A DNA stretch of 64,000 bases from Armillaria gallica (taxonomy: Eukaryota; Basidiomycota; Agaricomycetes; Agaricales; Physalacriaceae): positions 1,433,501-1,497,500 of the forward strand of contig JBANDB010000019.1 of NCBI GenBank assembly GCA_037576215.1, given 5' to 3'. The position numbers and the translations under genes were made by a program. Of this stretch, positions 21,836-34,055 are shown one piece after another; within the stretch, counting starts at the first letter, position 1; each line of letters starts with the position of its first letter. A model generated the notes under the pieces. The model worked only from the letters and a program-made list of their open reading frames with translations. It did not search any database and had not been told where the DNA came from.

Positions 21836-23917
21836 TGGCTTATTACTATAATATCTTGTTGAATCTCTGTTATTTCTTTGGAGCCACTGCAATGAAGTAA
21901 AATGCTTTTTATAAGTACCATAAAGTTTTGTTCTGTTACTTCTGTAGGCTATGTAATGGATTAATAGGGACTCCCATGATTTGAGTGATCATTGTTAATA
22001 GCTGTCACTACTGGCAGGAGAGAGGGAGAGATATGTATTCTGCTTCTTATGTTCCTGACTCAGATATCTGACATGGTCATCATTTGGGATCTGATAACTT
22101 CTATAAAACTTACATCTATCGACATTCAATGTTCATTGCTCATTGCTTGATACTGTAGTATTTCAACCATATCTTCACCCAGTCACATCTTCATTATGAT
22201 ATCATCTACCTTAATAGGCAGTCCGGCATATACTGGATCAAAAATTTACTGCTATCTTGAGTAATTAAAGGCACCAAATGGGCCTGTTACATGTTATGAA
22301 GTTTGCCAATTTTCACATAATGGACCCCTGTTACATATTATGTGAAGATACAGTCGAAATACTACAGTACTCACTTTGTTGCTATAGCATAGATAAGTAG
22401 TCTAAGTTGAAGCTCAGTTAGGAGCCAGTCATGCCAATGATGTGCTGTGGGGAGAGTAGAGGCTTAATAGAGGCAGCAACATTGAAACTCACCTGGCCTG
22501 CACCATAGGATGGCAAAGGCCATTTATGATATGATAACTGGATAAGCATATGATAGCTGAATCATTAAAGTCCAAACCCTCTGGAGCATGGTCACCTCAC
22601 ATGCTGTTATCCCATCTTCTTGCTTGTTATTGCAACAATCCACTTCTTGGACATTATGACTGTTAGTTCATTTCTGTGTTTTAGTCAGTACTTACATTCC
22701 CTTGCTTCCTTGGACTTCAGATTAGTACTATATGATTTCAACCATAGCTCCATGGGATGACACATGTTATGCTTTATGACTAAATTGTTATAGCACATTC
22801 ACTAAAAAAAAAATATGATGCAAAATTGTCATATAGTGTCTCTGGTGCCAGTTGGCTGCAAAAAGTTTCCAAATTGAGCTGATACCACTTCTCAAATGGG
22901 TTTATTATGTGTTATGAATTACTGGGAGTGTTGTTTCACAGAGTCATGTTATGCATTGTATGAATTAATGGTCAAAATTGTACAGTATATATATCTTGTA
23001 ATTTGTACTTATCACCTTGGCTTGTTGCTCTACATGGACAGAGAAAAGCTGAGGTGATCTATTCTGTATTTCTTGTATTTCTTGCCTTACTTACATCTCA
23101 CAGCATGGCATGGCATAGCACATACTCACATACTATACAATTTCAACCATAGCTTCATGGGGTGTTAGGCATTATGCATTATGACCAAATTGTCATAGCT
23201 TCATTCACCAAAATGTGATGTAAATTACTATATTAGTGTCTCCAGTGCCAGCCAGCTGCAAAAAGTTCCCAAATTATGCTGATACTACCTCTCAAAAGGG
23301 CTTTTTACATGTTATAATTTACTGTGAGCTTCACTTCATGGTTAACAGTCAAAATCATACAGTATTCTTACATGTAATATCATCATCTTATTGCTCTACA
23401 TGAACAGAGAAAAGCTGAGCATAGCATGTATTCTTACATGAATGGTCTTCTTGCAATTTCTACTTGCTGAGAAAAGGCTTGAGCCTTGCCAAAGCCTCAT
23501 AATAAGCAAATTATAGCATAGTCAGTACATGTATATGCATTACCTGTCCTTGAATGGTCTCCTGGCCCCTAATCCTACCTGCTAATTCTTCATTTGATGC
23601 TTGTTGTTCACTTGTTGCTCAATGCTTGTTGTTTGATACTTGCTTTGGAGGCTACAGCATCTTGTCAGGTGAATACTGGATGCTGGACATGTCCCAATCA
23701 TTTCCCATGTGGGGATGGAACACTGTATGCAGAGGCAGCAGCACTCATTGTCATGCATGGCACTGTAGAGAGGCAAAAGGCAGCAGCAATGGCAGTGCAA
23801 CAGAATTGTAACTCAGCCGGATTATGCCAGGGGATGGCAATGGCCGGAAATTTCAAAGTCCGCTAATTTTACATAAGCAAATTGTGTGGCTGTGGTCCAC
23901 CTGTATTAATATATAGA
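21728..23917 (-). mobile_element. Non-autonomous Helitron (copy H3)
   Basis: On the minus strand it begins TCTATATATTAATACAGG at 23917, preceded by A, and ends GGGGCATAGGCTTG at 21728, followed by T: the A/T target context of Helitrons. Both ends (about 110 bp each) match Helitron H1, which carries a Rep-helicase. The 2.2-kb body matches H2 at 47631-49837 in inverted orientation. No coding capacity is recognised. It has no target duplication, as expected. Confidence 0.85.
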
Positions 23918-26900
23918 TTAAGAAGGGTGGGAATCGTAAGGGTAAGAAGGGTCATCAGCTTGTGTACGAAGCATTCTGGCCTCACGCTCCCGATTGCCAT
24001 TATGGCGAGCTGATTACGACAGATCAACCAGCTGGCTAGGGGAACTAGGCAGAACCGAAATCGCCTCATAACACTGTGGCTGCATCCAGAACATCGCCGT
24101 CTTGCGTATATATCTAGGGTTTGGTGAGAATTAGTTCGAGTGACGTAGTACCGAGATCGCTCAAGGTTACCTGCAACGACGAAGTCAGCAAGAGGAGAAT
24201 AGAGATTTGTTCAAAGTGGACATACCCTGGTGTGAAGTGCGCCTCTCGTCAGTCAGGCATCAGTTCCCACGAGACAGCGTACTTGTCACACAGAGGTGAG
24301 AGGTACCGGTGCTGCATCAGATAGTCAGATCTCTAGTGAGTCTAATACTGTGGTCTAAATGTCTGCCTGAAGAGACGACATTGGTAAAATGGAAAGAGGT
24401 CTGTGTTAGGCTAGTCAATTCAAACGTCAATGGCGTTGGAGCTGGTGCACATACCTGTTGATACAAAGGAAGCGCAACGATCAAAGTTGCGTAGAGCCAT
24501 GAGTCTATCTGAACGAAGATACTAATGCGTCGCTATCTTCTCTTCGTTATCTCGTGGTGCCGAAGAAAAATCACCGTTGCCATGCAAACATGGTGCCTAT
24601 GTGACTTATCGACTTCCTGCAGATTAGTCCACCCACTAATCATCAACAAAAGGGAAGGAACGAATGAAAAGGGAGACGCTAAGAGTCACATAAACCGGTC
24701 AAAAAGAGAACTCAGGTTGCTAGTCCTTAGAAGATGAAGAGGGAACGTCAATCGCTCCTGGGCTGCTATCTCATGGCGTGGTAGTTGGCCTACTTGGACT
24801 GCTGAGCGACAGAAAGAGATATCCGTCACAAGTTCGCACGCAGGGAGAAAGGAGTATCTGGGAACAGCATTTTTATTTCGTCCTATGTACGTACAATGTA
24901 TATCTGATGCAAGGTGGTAGCAGAATCGTCATCAGGTAAAATGGTAATGACAGACAAAGTGGTAGAGAACGTCATGCTGATAGGTCCTCCATGATACGAT
25001 ATTCTAGACGACGAAGGTCTGGCAAGGGATTTTCGGTGATAAGAAAGAAGAATTCCCCATCTAACAAAACTGAGTGATTGCATACATACAGGTCCTGCGA
25101 TATTATGCTCAACTTGTGCGACGGGGAATACAGGCCTTGGATGACTCGGGAAAGCAGCGATGCGAGAACTCCTACAGCGCCGAAAGATGGGAGGTTGAAT
25201 GTTGAGTGCTTGAGCCCCGGAGGAAGTTTCGAAAAGGGTATAAAGACTCACCTGTGCCATCCCAGGTATCGTCTTCAATCTACATACCAAGACGATCCCG
25301 GAACCAGGCATCTTCAAGAATAATCCCGAGTTGGGAAGAACGCTAGACATCGCAGACTGAAAAAATCGATGAATAGTAGGCGATACGCGAAGAGAAAGGT
25401 CACCCTTAGTTATTACAGCTGGGTGTGAGCTCCATTTTCGCTTAATTCTTCCTTTAGAGCATGAAAACTAGTTGCAGATTAGTAGTCTCGTTGAAGAAAC
25501 TGAAGGGAAGGTGCAGAGGTGCAGTGTGTGCATGAGTCGCAAGGTAGAGGAATGAGGGGAAGGAAGGAACGCCAAGTCGGAGCGTCAATCACAGTGCAAG
25601 TCCCCCGGACACTAGCCGCGCACCTCTACGCGTTTCCGTGGGAAAGCCTGCCGAGTCCTTCTGGATCCGCACTCGAAGCAGGGCTGCTTCATTCCATACA
25701 GATTACCGTTGCCTTCTTCCTAATCAATTGTATATTTACGTCTCGTTCTGTATACACAATGGAAGGAAGACATGATCCCCGTACCTACACGTGCGAACGT
25801 GGCGAAGGCCTATATTCTAGCGCTGCTGTTGGATCCATACTTTTCGGTGCACTGCATTGCTGCATGAGGATGGCCCTATTTTAGACGTGTTCGTCACGGT
25901 GTCATATTACTGCCACAGGCCTTGAAGTAAGCCGAGTGCTTAACTTGAAAGTGCATCTTCCTAATTTACGAAAGCTGCAGGAAGTTTTGTGATGACTTCG
26001 TGTTTCGGAGAATGGGCTAAGATCCGACAATGCTCAGGCGCTTAGTGCTTAGCGCTTAACGATGGACGCAGCGCGTTGCCAGTCATAATGCAAGCTTGCA
26101 GATTGCCGGGTGCCTCTCTATATTATGAATGACTCTAGTGCTGCTCAGGGGTATGAACAAACTCGGAGCAGGCCACTTCGAAGGTCTGGCAGGCTCAATG
26201 TTGTACACAATCTTGGACGAGGGGCTGATGCTATCAGCCACTGGCTTCATGGGCAGTGAAGCTTTGGATCATATCGGTCCGAGTGTCCGAACGATCTCTT
26301 TCTTCTACTCCCATCATTGAATCTGGTCCCTTCTCCCCTTCTCTCCTCGGTACCGCTATCTATGTAACCGAGAAACTCAGTGTCTCTCAAGTAGGACCCG
26401 TTCATATAAAAAATGAGCGCGATGACGGTCCTATACGAAGAGATCGAATACCTAGCGCTCGCTACTCTTAGCATGACATTGCGCCCCGGCTATAATCATG
26501 GAGTGTTCGTGCGTGCGTGCGTGCGATCTTTGGTGAGTTTCTATGCTCTTCATTGTCGATCACTCCTAAGGCGTAATCTCAGCCCTAGCCTCAAGTCAGC
26601 GCAGCACGAGAACTGGAATTATAATACCAGCAAGACGTCCATTAGTACTCCGCTCCTCCATAATGGATCATGGAAACTTTGTCGGAACATGTTTAGCTCT
26701 GTTAATAGTACGTAATGCTCTCGATATTGTTCTGAATACACCTGCTGACGCGCATATAGTCAGGATTCTACACAGAGAGGATTAACGAAGTGACGTCGTC
26801 ATAGGGCATCACTCCCACATGTGATACGGTATGTTCACTGTTCTGTGTCGGCGCGCTCCTTCAAGTTTCTGAAACTTCTGCATAGTGGTGTATATTCAGT

Positions 26901-28430
26901 TTTGAGATACACGCTAGGTGCTATCCACTATTTTTTCCTGGAACAGAGTGGCTAGTATCGTACGTTTTCTCACGCAATGTCTAGGACACGAACCTTACTC
27001 CTTTGACAGATGGGCACTCAGGGTATGTATGCAACGGATACAACATTAACCTTGAGCACCAGAAATCAGGTTGATATTTATTATTTCCCTCGTTACTTGC
27101 CTCACCGTCCGTCGGGTTGCCGGAAGGATTCAAGAGTATTTAGAGCACCGAGCGTAGGATGTACAATGTCGTGTCGTATGGCCTGGTACTAAACACCCAT
27201 AATGGATATACATACGCGACGAAGTACGTTGCTTCCGCATCTTCGTCTGAACTTTAGTTGAACCTGCTAATAGGCATTCGCATCGGCGACAAGGGAAAAA
27301 GCGGACCGCAGGTGGACTTAGTACGTATTCCGAGAACTTCTTGGGATATGAATATTTTGGTCACAGGCGAGGACAAGAACCATTTGGATTCAACGCGGTG
27401 AGAAATTCTCACCTCGCGACAGTGCGCGGTTTTCTTGTGGTTATTTTGAGCCAGCCACATATAACCCGGATTACGCAGACATATGCACAGATACTAAAGA
27501 AAACCTGTACCGAACAGTGAGAATCTTCTGCATGGGCGAGGGTGCGGTATCAGTTCCTTTCCCCACAACGTTAGTACTGAAGCACATCCTAGAGGTCATG
27601 CGTTTTGGCAAGTGGGAGTAAGTCGTTTGACCTTCGTTTGGGGGCATCGATTCGCTTCATTTCAAGTTATGAATATGCGTAAGCTGTCCTAAATAGCGGT
27701 CATAGACAATGTCTGTGAGGCTACATAATCCCGGAGCCCCGCGCTTACACCTGCGGAGATTTTCTCTGAAAGCTCACCGCGTATTTTCGCTCTTCTGTCT
27801 TGGGAAAGCAGATGCTCGTGATCTCTATTCGTACTTATCGGTGTCTGAGCTACTTAAATAATACGTGGCCAAATATTGAATCTCGTAAGTGACCGTCACC
27901 GTGGTCTGTGAGAGCGCACTTCTAAACGAGACGCTCATGGGATAACAACGATCCTCCAATTGCCCTTGCCTTGCCTGCCTTACATTTACTTCTGATTGCC
28001 ATTTATCTGCACCGATATTCACTACCTAGTGCCAACACCATGATCTTGTAACCGACGGTTCAATTTCCTGTCAAGGACCGTCCATACACCGATGTTGGTG
28101 TTCACTTGCTGTATATCCTGCAGTGCCTTCCCATTGTCCAATTTAAGGTGTGCCTTGAGCACATCACGGTATCTCACACAGAGACTAAGAATAGATCCTT
28201 GCACAGAGCTATGAAGGCATAGAAGAAACACATATATGCTGTTGAATAGGAACCCGCGTCGAATATACCTAGTCAAAGACTCCAGGGGGTACGAAATCGG
28301 CTATGTATTTAGTATCTCTCCATTTTTGTTAGCTTCGACCCGGCGAGACGCCGAGACGTGTTCCATCATCACAGAATACTTTAGCAGCACAGCAGTAACA
28401 TGCTTTACGTTGTCGATACTTGATAAGACG
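23918..28430. other. Transposon-poor, CpG-rich interval without recognised genes
   Basis: No repeat of this window occurs here. Open frames reach 155 codons at most. Several splice-like GT...AG pairs are visible, so short-exon host genes may be present. Candidates without recognised family are 24883-25350 (minus), 25519-25884 (plus), 26413-26715 (plus) and 27380-27622 (plus; ARFSCGYFEPATYNPDYADI). A (GTGC)n-like short run is near 26507-26524. CpG density is visibly higher than in the flanking Helitron. Confidence 0.4.
24480..25360 (-). CDS. Possible spliced gene, unknown function
   Basis: Reading the minus strand from MSSVLPNSGLFLKMPGSG, a frame reaches CAG/GTGAGT near 25.25 kb. A possible intron to a CTGTAG follows, and an open frame then continues (LLSRVIQGLYSPSHKLSIIS, later LYVCNHSVLLDGEFFFLITE). 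Further down, FRQIDSWLYATLIVALPLY ends at GTATGT near 24.46 kb, again intron-like. The hydrophobic segments suggest a membrane protein. I recognise no family. The exon structure is inferred by eye only and the call could be wrong. Confidence 0.25.
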
Positions 28431-28706
28431 TGTTGGTACCTAATTGTGTTCTCGGCAAGCACCGAGGACCTTACTTTGTTTTGCCACTATATAAGTAGTG
28501 TAGCCCCTTGTTTTGCCTCTTTTCCTCAGTCTGTTCACGCACCATCGTATCGAGACTGAGGTACGCTATCTTTCATTCTGTCTACACATATTTTACTTAC
28601 GGTGTCGTACATAGTTGCTCTTGTTATAGGTACGACACAATATAGTCCGTTCACGCACCATCGTATCGAGACTGAGTTGCTCTTGTTATAGATCCGGATT
28701 CTAACA
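28431..28706 (+). repeat. 5' LTR of the copia element
   Basis: 276 bp. It keeps CpG at ten sites where the 3' LTR has TpG or CpA. A CACTATATAAGTAG TATA-like box lies near 28488-28500. A short internal duplication (CACCATCGTATCGAGACTGAG, two copies; TTGCTCTTGTTATAG, two copies) is shared by both LTRs. Confidence 0.95.
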
Positions 28707-28720
28707 GGTTATGGGTTTAT
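28707..28720 (+). promoter_or_regulatory. Primer-binding site, probably half-tRNA initiator Met
   Basis: GGTTATGGG follows the 5' LTR immediately. Its complement CCCATAACC matches the anticodon-loop region of eukaryotic initiator tRNA-Met, as in copia elements primed by a cleaved half-tRNA rather than by a tRNA 3' end. Confidence 0.55.
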
Positions 28721-28858
28721 ATCTCGAGCTCTAAGCCGAGAGTTATCATCCAGATCCGACATTTGACTCTACATCGATACCAATACATGAAGCCAACGAG
28801 CTTTCTTGCACTTGCCACTAAAATTTCGGACTTCAAGCCACTGAGCCACTGAGCCGAT

Positions 28859-31800
28859 ATGACGAACTCCACAGAAAACCTCCCTACAAACTCTGCCACC
28901 CCATTACCCACCGACGCGACAAAACCTTCGATATCCGTTGTCACTATCCAAAGCTCCTTATTCACGGCTGCTAACCTCGACAAAGAGATCAACAACTGGC
29001 AGGAATGGAGTGGCGACGTTCTGAACTGTCTTGCGATGTCTGGTGACATTGACGGCCACCTACTGGACTGCTTACCGTGTCCTGACAAAGCTCTCGAACC
29101 TCGTGCATACATGAACTGGCAAACAAACGATCGCGCTATTCGTGCGTTCATGAACCTCAAAGCCGTCAAAGCTGAGAAGGATTTTATGAGCAACTATAAA
29201 TCTTCGAAGGCTGTATGGGATGCTCTCAAAACACGTCACGAACAGGAGGGGCCAATTGTGCAAGTCAATTTAATTCAGGAAGCACTTAATGTTCGCTATT
29301 CCCGGTCCGAACGACTCGCCGTGACCACTTCCAAACTCGTCGAGCTCAACACACGGATCTGGAACATGGGATCTCCCACTCCGGACCTATTCCTTTGCAT
29401 CCTCATGCTCAACTCCCTCTCGGGCGAACTCGCATCTGTTCGAACTTCCATCGCACAATCCATCAATCGTTCCACGAAGGCCAATCCAGTCTCATCCTCA
29501 GACATCCGGCGTGATCTCGACACTCAGCAACAGTTGTTTGACACTGACGACGCAAAATCCAAGGATGTCGCCCTATCTGCCACCACCAGCAACCGGAATC
29601 GCATGCGCAACTTCTCTTCGTCTACGAACTCATGCCTCAATCCCAAGTGTCCAACTCCAAATGGCCATACCGTGCCGTATTGTGTAGCGGAAGGCGGGGA
29701 AATGGAAGGCAAAACAATTGAGGAATCGGGAGCTGCAAAGAGGCGCGACCGGGAAACTAAGAAGGGTGGAGACAGGTCAAAGAAGTCAACGCTGTCAATT
29801 GTGAAGGACAACACCGGGAAGGCCTACCTCTTCGACGCGAATGCTGGCTCCATCACCCCCGTATCCGTTTCTGATGCTTCCCTAGAGTCCGAGACGACTG
29901 AATTCACTGCGCTCGCCTCCGACATTATCACTCCGGCCTTCTTACAATCCTTGCCCCCAATATCTCCAGCTGAACTTGTGGAGTATGAAGGCTGGCTCGC
30001 TTTTGAGAATGAGACGACGACCACTGTGGACTGGAACGAGAGGAGGGATATTGATCTTGCTGCTGTAACCGTCGCACCATTGGACCAACATTCTCGTACC
30101 AGCTTATCGATGGAGGACTACCCGTACTTCTTGGACACTGCAGCTACCACCCACATCACGCCTGACAAATCTGATTTCTTGACCCTCAAGGCGATTCCCC
30201 CCAAAATCGTAAGGGGCATCGGAAACTCATCGATCGTGGCTCTAGGGATTGGCACTGTAAAGATACAAAATGCTCGCGGCGCCAACATTGTCTTAGAAAA
30301 TGTCCTGTTTATTCCAAATGCGACCGTGCGGCTAATGTCCATTCCAGCTTTAGCCCATCATTCCCAAATCATTGCCCACTTCGATGATACCTCATGTTGG
30401 CTCTCATGCAAGAACACCAGCACGATCATCGCTCGTGGCATACTAAGTCCCACACGAAGCCTTTACAATCTCAGCCTATTATCGCCAGAAGTCGAACATG
30501 CTATGATCGCCACAAAGCATGGGCCAAATCTCGAAACCTGGCACAAAAGACTTGGCCACCCAAACTATCAAGCTATAGTCAAGATGGTCCAATCACAAGC
30601 CGCTGAAGGTATGCCCATCGACCTATCCCATATTCCCCCAAAATGCCAATCCTGTATCTCCGGAAAACAGACTAAAACAGCCATTCTGAAAAAACGTGAG
30701 GAGGGGCATAGAGCTACATGGCCACTGGGAATAGTCTGGGTAGATTTGAGTGGACCACATGCTGTAACTTCGAGAACCAGCAATAATTATGTCATGGATA
30801 TTGTTGACGATCATACGAGTCGTGCTTGGTCGATACCATTGGTGAAAAAGGATGATAGCTACCCTGAACTCAAGGCATGGGAATTATCACGAGAGGAGGA
30901 GACTGGACTCAAGGTTGGAAAATACAGGACAGACAATGGCGAGCTCAAATCTTCGGAAATGGAAGCTTGGTTAAAAACGCGAGGTACAACCCAGGAGTTT
31001 ACAGCACCATATACATCTGCACACATTGGAAGAGTTGAACGACGACACCGAACACTGATGAACAAGGCATGAACAATGCGAATACATGCCAATCTTCCCC
31101 CAAATCTATGGGATGAACTCTATGTCACAGCCTCATACCTCGACAACCTGACAACCACTAGGTTGTTAAAAGGCCAAACTCCTCACGAAAAATGGTTCAA
31201 AACAAAGCCAAATCTGTCCCACCTACGGGAGATAGGCTGCCGTGCGTTTGTGCTTATCCAAAACTGGCATAATCCAAAGATCTATGAGTGTTCCATTGAG
31301 TGTGTATTGGTGGGATATGAAACCAATGCAAAAGCATATAGATGCTACCACCGAGAATCCAAGAAGATCATCACCTCCTACAATGTGTCATTCATAGAAA
31401 GTCATCAGTCTGCCCCCATCCCAACAGTTCAACCTCCGAGTGCTGCCCAGGATGTTCCAGCAACGTCTCCAAAACCCAAATCACCATCAATAATCAATGA
31501 GGACCCTGCTGATCTCGATGATACAGACGACATACAGCAGAATCCCATCAACCAGATTCTCAGAGATGTGCAACCAATCCCTGATTTGCCAGTGCCACAA
31601 CCAGAAAATGACCAGAATCCTGACCCTCCACGATGATCCCCCAGAGTTGCATCAGACAACACCACTACTGAAAAGTCCCACCTTGAACGTGCTGTTGAAG
31701 AATCACAGCAAAGTGCAATTCGTGTCAAGGCCATACAAGATGAATGAAAGAGAGCTTTAGCAGAACTCCGTGCTGCAGTTCCACCCCATGACCCTGAGCT

Positions 31801-33508
31801 CACCAATGGTGCTGCATGACACGAGCTCAGAGAAACCCTGACTGACAGTCTAGGTCCTGAAAATGCTCAGTACCTGGATGATCTGTTTACAACACTTGGC
31901 CACAGTGACTATAGTGCTGTCCAATTGGAGGATGCACTGAATTCCTGGGAAGAAGCACAGGCCTCTACAGATGTGCAACGTTGGCTTGAAGGTTACCAGG
32001 ATGAACTGAAGTCGTTGAAGGAAATGGGTGTCTACAAGCTGGTCCCTAAATCCGCTGTCCCTCAAGGCCATAAGATACGAAAAGGTTGCCTGGTCTTCCA
32101 CATAAAACGTGATGAAAATGGTGTCGCAGTCAGATGGAAAGTATGTCTAGTCTTCAAAGGTTTTGAGCAAATCTATGGATGAGACTATACCAAAACTACC
32201 TCGCCTATGGCCCACATGGAATCCTGGAGAATTCTGCTCCATATTGCAGCTACGCTCGACTGGGATGCCCAACAAATCGACGTCAAGACTGCTTTTCTCT
32301 ATGGCTTGCTCCCAGAGGACAAAACACAGTACATGGAGCAACCAAAAGGTTTCGAAGAATCTGGCAAGGAAGACTGGGTGTGGGAACTCCAATGCGGGCT
32401 ATATGGCATGAAACAAAGTAGCCGAATCTGGAACCGAACCATGAACAATGCAATGGTTTCATGGGGCTTTACTCACCTCAGTGCTGAATACTGCACATAC
32501 TACTGAAAGACATCAACAGGCACTGTCCTAGCAGCTGTTCATGTTGACGATTTCCTTTCTGTCACCAGCTCGAAGGAGGAGAATGAGAGATTCAAGGCAC
32601 AGATGCACCAGAAATGGACAATATCAGATCTGGGGGAAGCAAAATTCTGTGTTGGGATAGCCATTTCCAGGGATCACCAAAAGCAAACCATATCTCTGTC
32701 TCAAATTGCCCTCATTGACCGAATTGTCTCTCAGTTTGGTCAGAAAGAAGCTCATCCTGTGTCAACCCCAATGGACACAGGACTGAAACTCCATCAACAC
32801 AACCCCACTGGCCTCCCATCCAAAGATCATGCTGAACTACAAAAGCTACCCTATCACTCCCTTGTTGGTTCACTCATATACCTCGCCATTGGAACTCGCC
32901 CAGACATATCCTATGCTGTTCAACAATTGTCCCATTTCCTTGACAGCTACTCCTTTGTACATTGGAATGCAGCAGTATGGGTAGTGTGATATCTCAAGGG
33001 AACAAGAGACCTCAAACTCCACCTCGGAGGTTTCTCCAACTTGAAACTACTTGGCTTCACCGATTCTGACTGGGCAAATTGCCTGGATACTCGCCAAAGC
33101 ATAGGGGGATACTGTTTCAGCCTAGGTTCAGGCTTGGTCTCATGGAATGCTAAGAAGCAGCAAACAGTTGCTACATCTTCATGTGAAGCAGAGTATGTTG
33201 CAGCATGTGAATCCACGAAAGAAGCTATATGGATTAGAGTGTTGTTGCTGGGGCTCGGTTTCAAACAAAAAGATCCAACCTCTCTGCTGTGTGACAACAA
33301 CAGTGCCATCAATCTCTCGGAGGACCCATCTCTGCATGCCAGAGTAAAGCATATTGACATAAAATATCATTTTATTTGAGAACAAGTTGAAAGCAAAGAG
33401 ATTGCCCTGTCATATGTCAATACGAAGAACAACATTGCTGATTGCTTCACAAAAGCATTGGAGCCAGCAGTGTTCATTCATCTCCGAAGCTTTATGGGCT
33501 TACAATGA
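28859..33508 (+). pseudogene. copia Gag-Pol polyprotein with eight in-frame TGA codons
   Basis: The start is the first ATG (MTNSTENLP) downstream of the primer site. Gag occupies about residues 30-215, with a CCHC-type knuckle CLNPKCPTPNGHTVPYC near 258-274. The protease motif DTAATTH is near 425, where DSGAT is usual. The integrase zinc region WHKRLGHPN...CQSC is near 560-600 and the integrase core D-D-E near 627, 692 and 725 (VDLSGP, TDNGEL, VERRHR). Reverse transcriptase covers about 1050-1235 with the VHVDDF box. RNase H covers about 1395-1530 with TDSDW, SSCEAEY and LLCDNNSA. Stops lie at 31070, 31634, 31745, 31817, 32180, 32504, 32987 and 33377; where the family residue is known it is Arg, so CGA to TGA is the likely change. 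The first 737 codons are intact. Confidence 0.9.
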
Positions 33509-33536
33509 AGGAGGAGTAGTCCTTGGTGAGGAGGAG
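33509..33536 (+). promoter_or_regulatory. Polypurine tract of the copia element
   Basis: Between the end of the reading frame and the 3' LTR the strand is purine-rich: GGAGGAGTAGT, then GGTGAGGAGGAG directly before TGTTGG. This is the expected position for plus-strand priming. Confidence 0.6.
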
Positions 33537-33812
33537 TGTTGGTACCTAATTGTGTTCTCAGCAAGCACTGAGGACCTTACTTTGTTTTGCCACTATATAA
33601 GTAGTGTAGCCCCTTGTTTTGCCTCTTTTACTCAGTCTGTTCACACACCATCATATCGAGACTAAGGTACACTATCTTTCATTCTGTCTACACATATTTT
33701 ACTTACGGTGTTGTACATAGTTGCTCTTGTTATAGGTATGACACAATATAGTCCGTTCATGCACCATTGTATCGAGACTGAGTTGCTCTTGTTATAGATC
33801 CAGATTCTAACA
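33537..33812 (+). repeat. 3' LTR of the copia element
   Basis: 276 bp, 12 mismatches to the 5' LTR by my alignment. Ten are CpG to TpG or CpA, one is a TpG to TpA change and one a C to A change. Confidence 0.95.
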
Positions 33813-34055
33813 AGACAAACCTAAATTGCTAGTAAACAGATTGTCCTACATGCTTGTGAGTCGTACCACTACACGTTATTCGAAGGCCTATGTAATCCGA
33901 AGAATGATGAGATTCATGAGAATTAAAAAAACATGATTAATATGAGTGTTGTGCACTAAAGGGAACAATACACTACTGAATGGGACATGTAACAAGAAAA
34001 GCTTTTATGGAACCATTGGAACGTCGAGAAGAGTATGATATCACAATAGTCCATT

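Larger units (their letters stand above)
28431..33812 (+). mobile_element. Ty1/copia LTR retrotransposon, structurally complete
   Basis: LTRs of 276 bp each (28431-28706 and 33537-33812) start TGTTGGTACC and end GATTCTAACA. They are flanked by a 5-bp target duplication AGACG (28426-28430) and AGACA (33813-33817), which differ only by a CpG transition. Between them lies one frame of 1,549 codons (28859-33508) with copia domain order (protease, integrase, RT, RNase H). It is broken by eight TGA codons and by no frameshift. Confidence 0.95.

Noticed and set aside
28717..29193. Minus-strand frame of 158 codons opposite the copia gag
   Set aside because: It is antisense to a long coding frame with clear domains and has no motif of its own.
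31070..33379. TGA read as a sense codon in the copia pol frame
   Set aside because: TGA is a normal terminator elsewhere in the window, for example at the intact end of the same frame (33506-33508), and CpG decay explains all eight sites.
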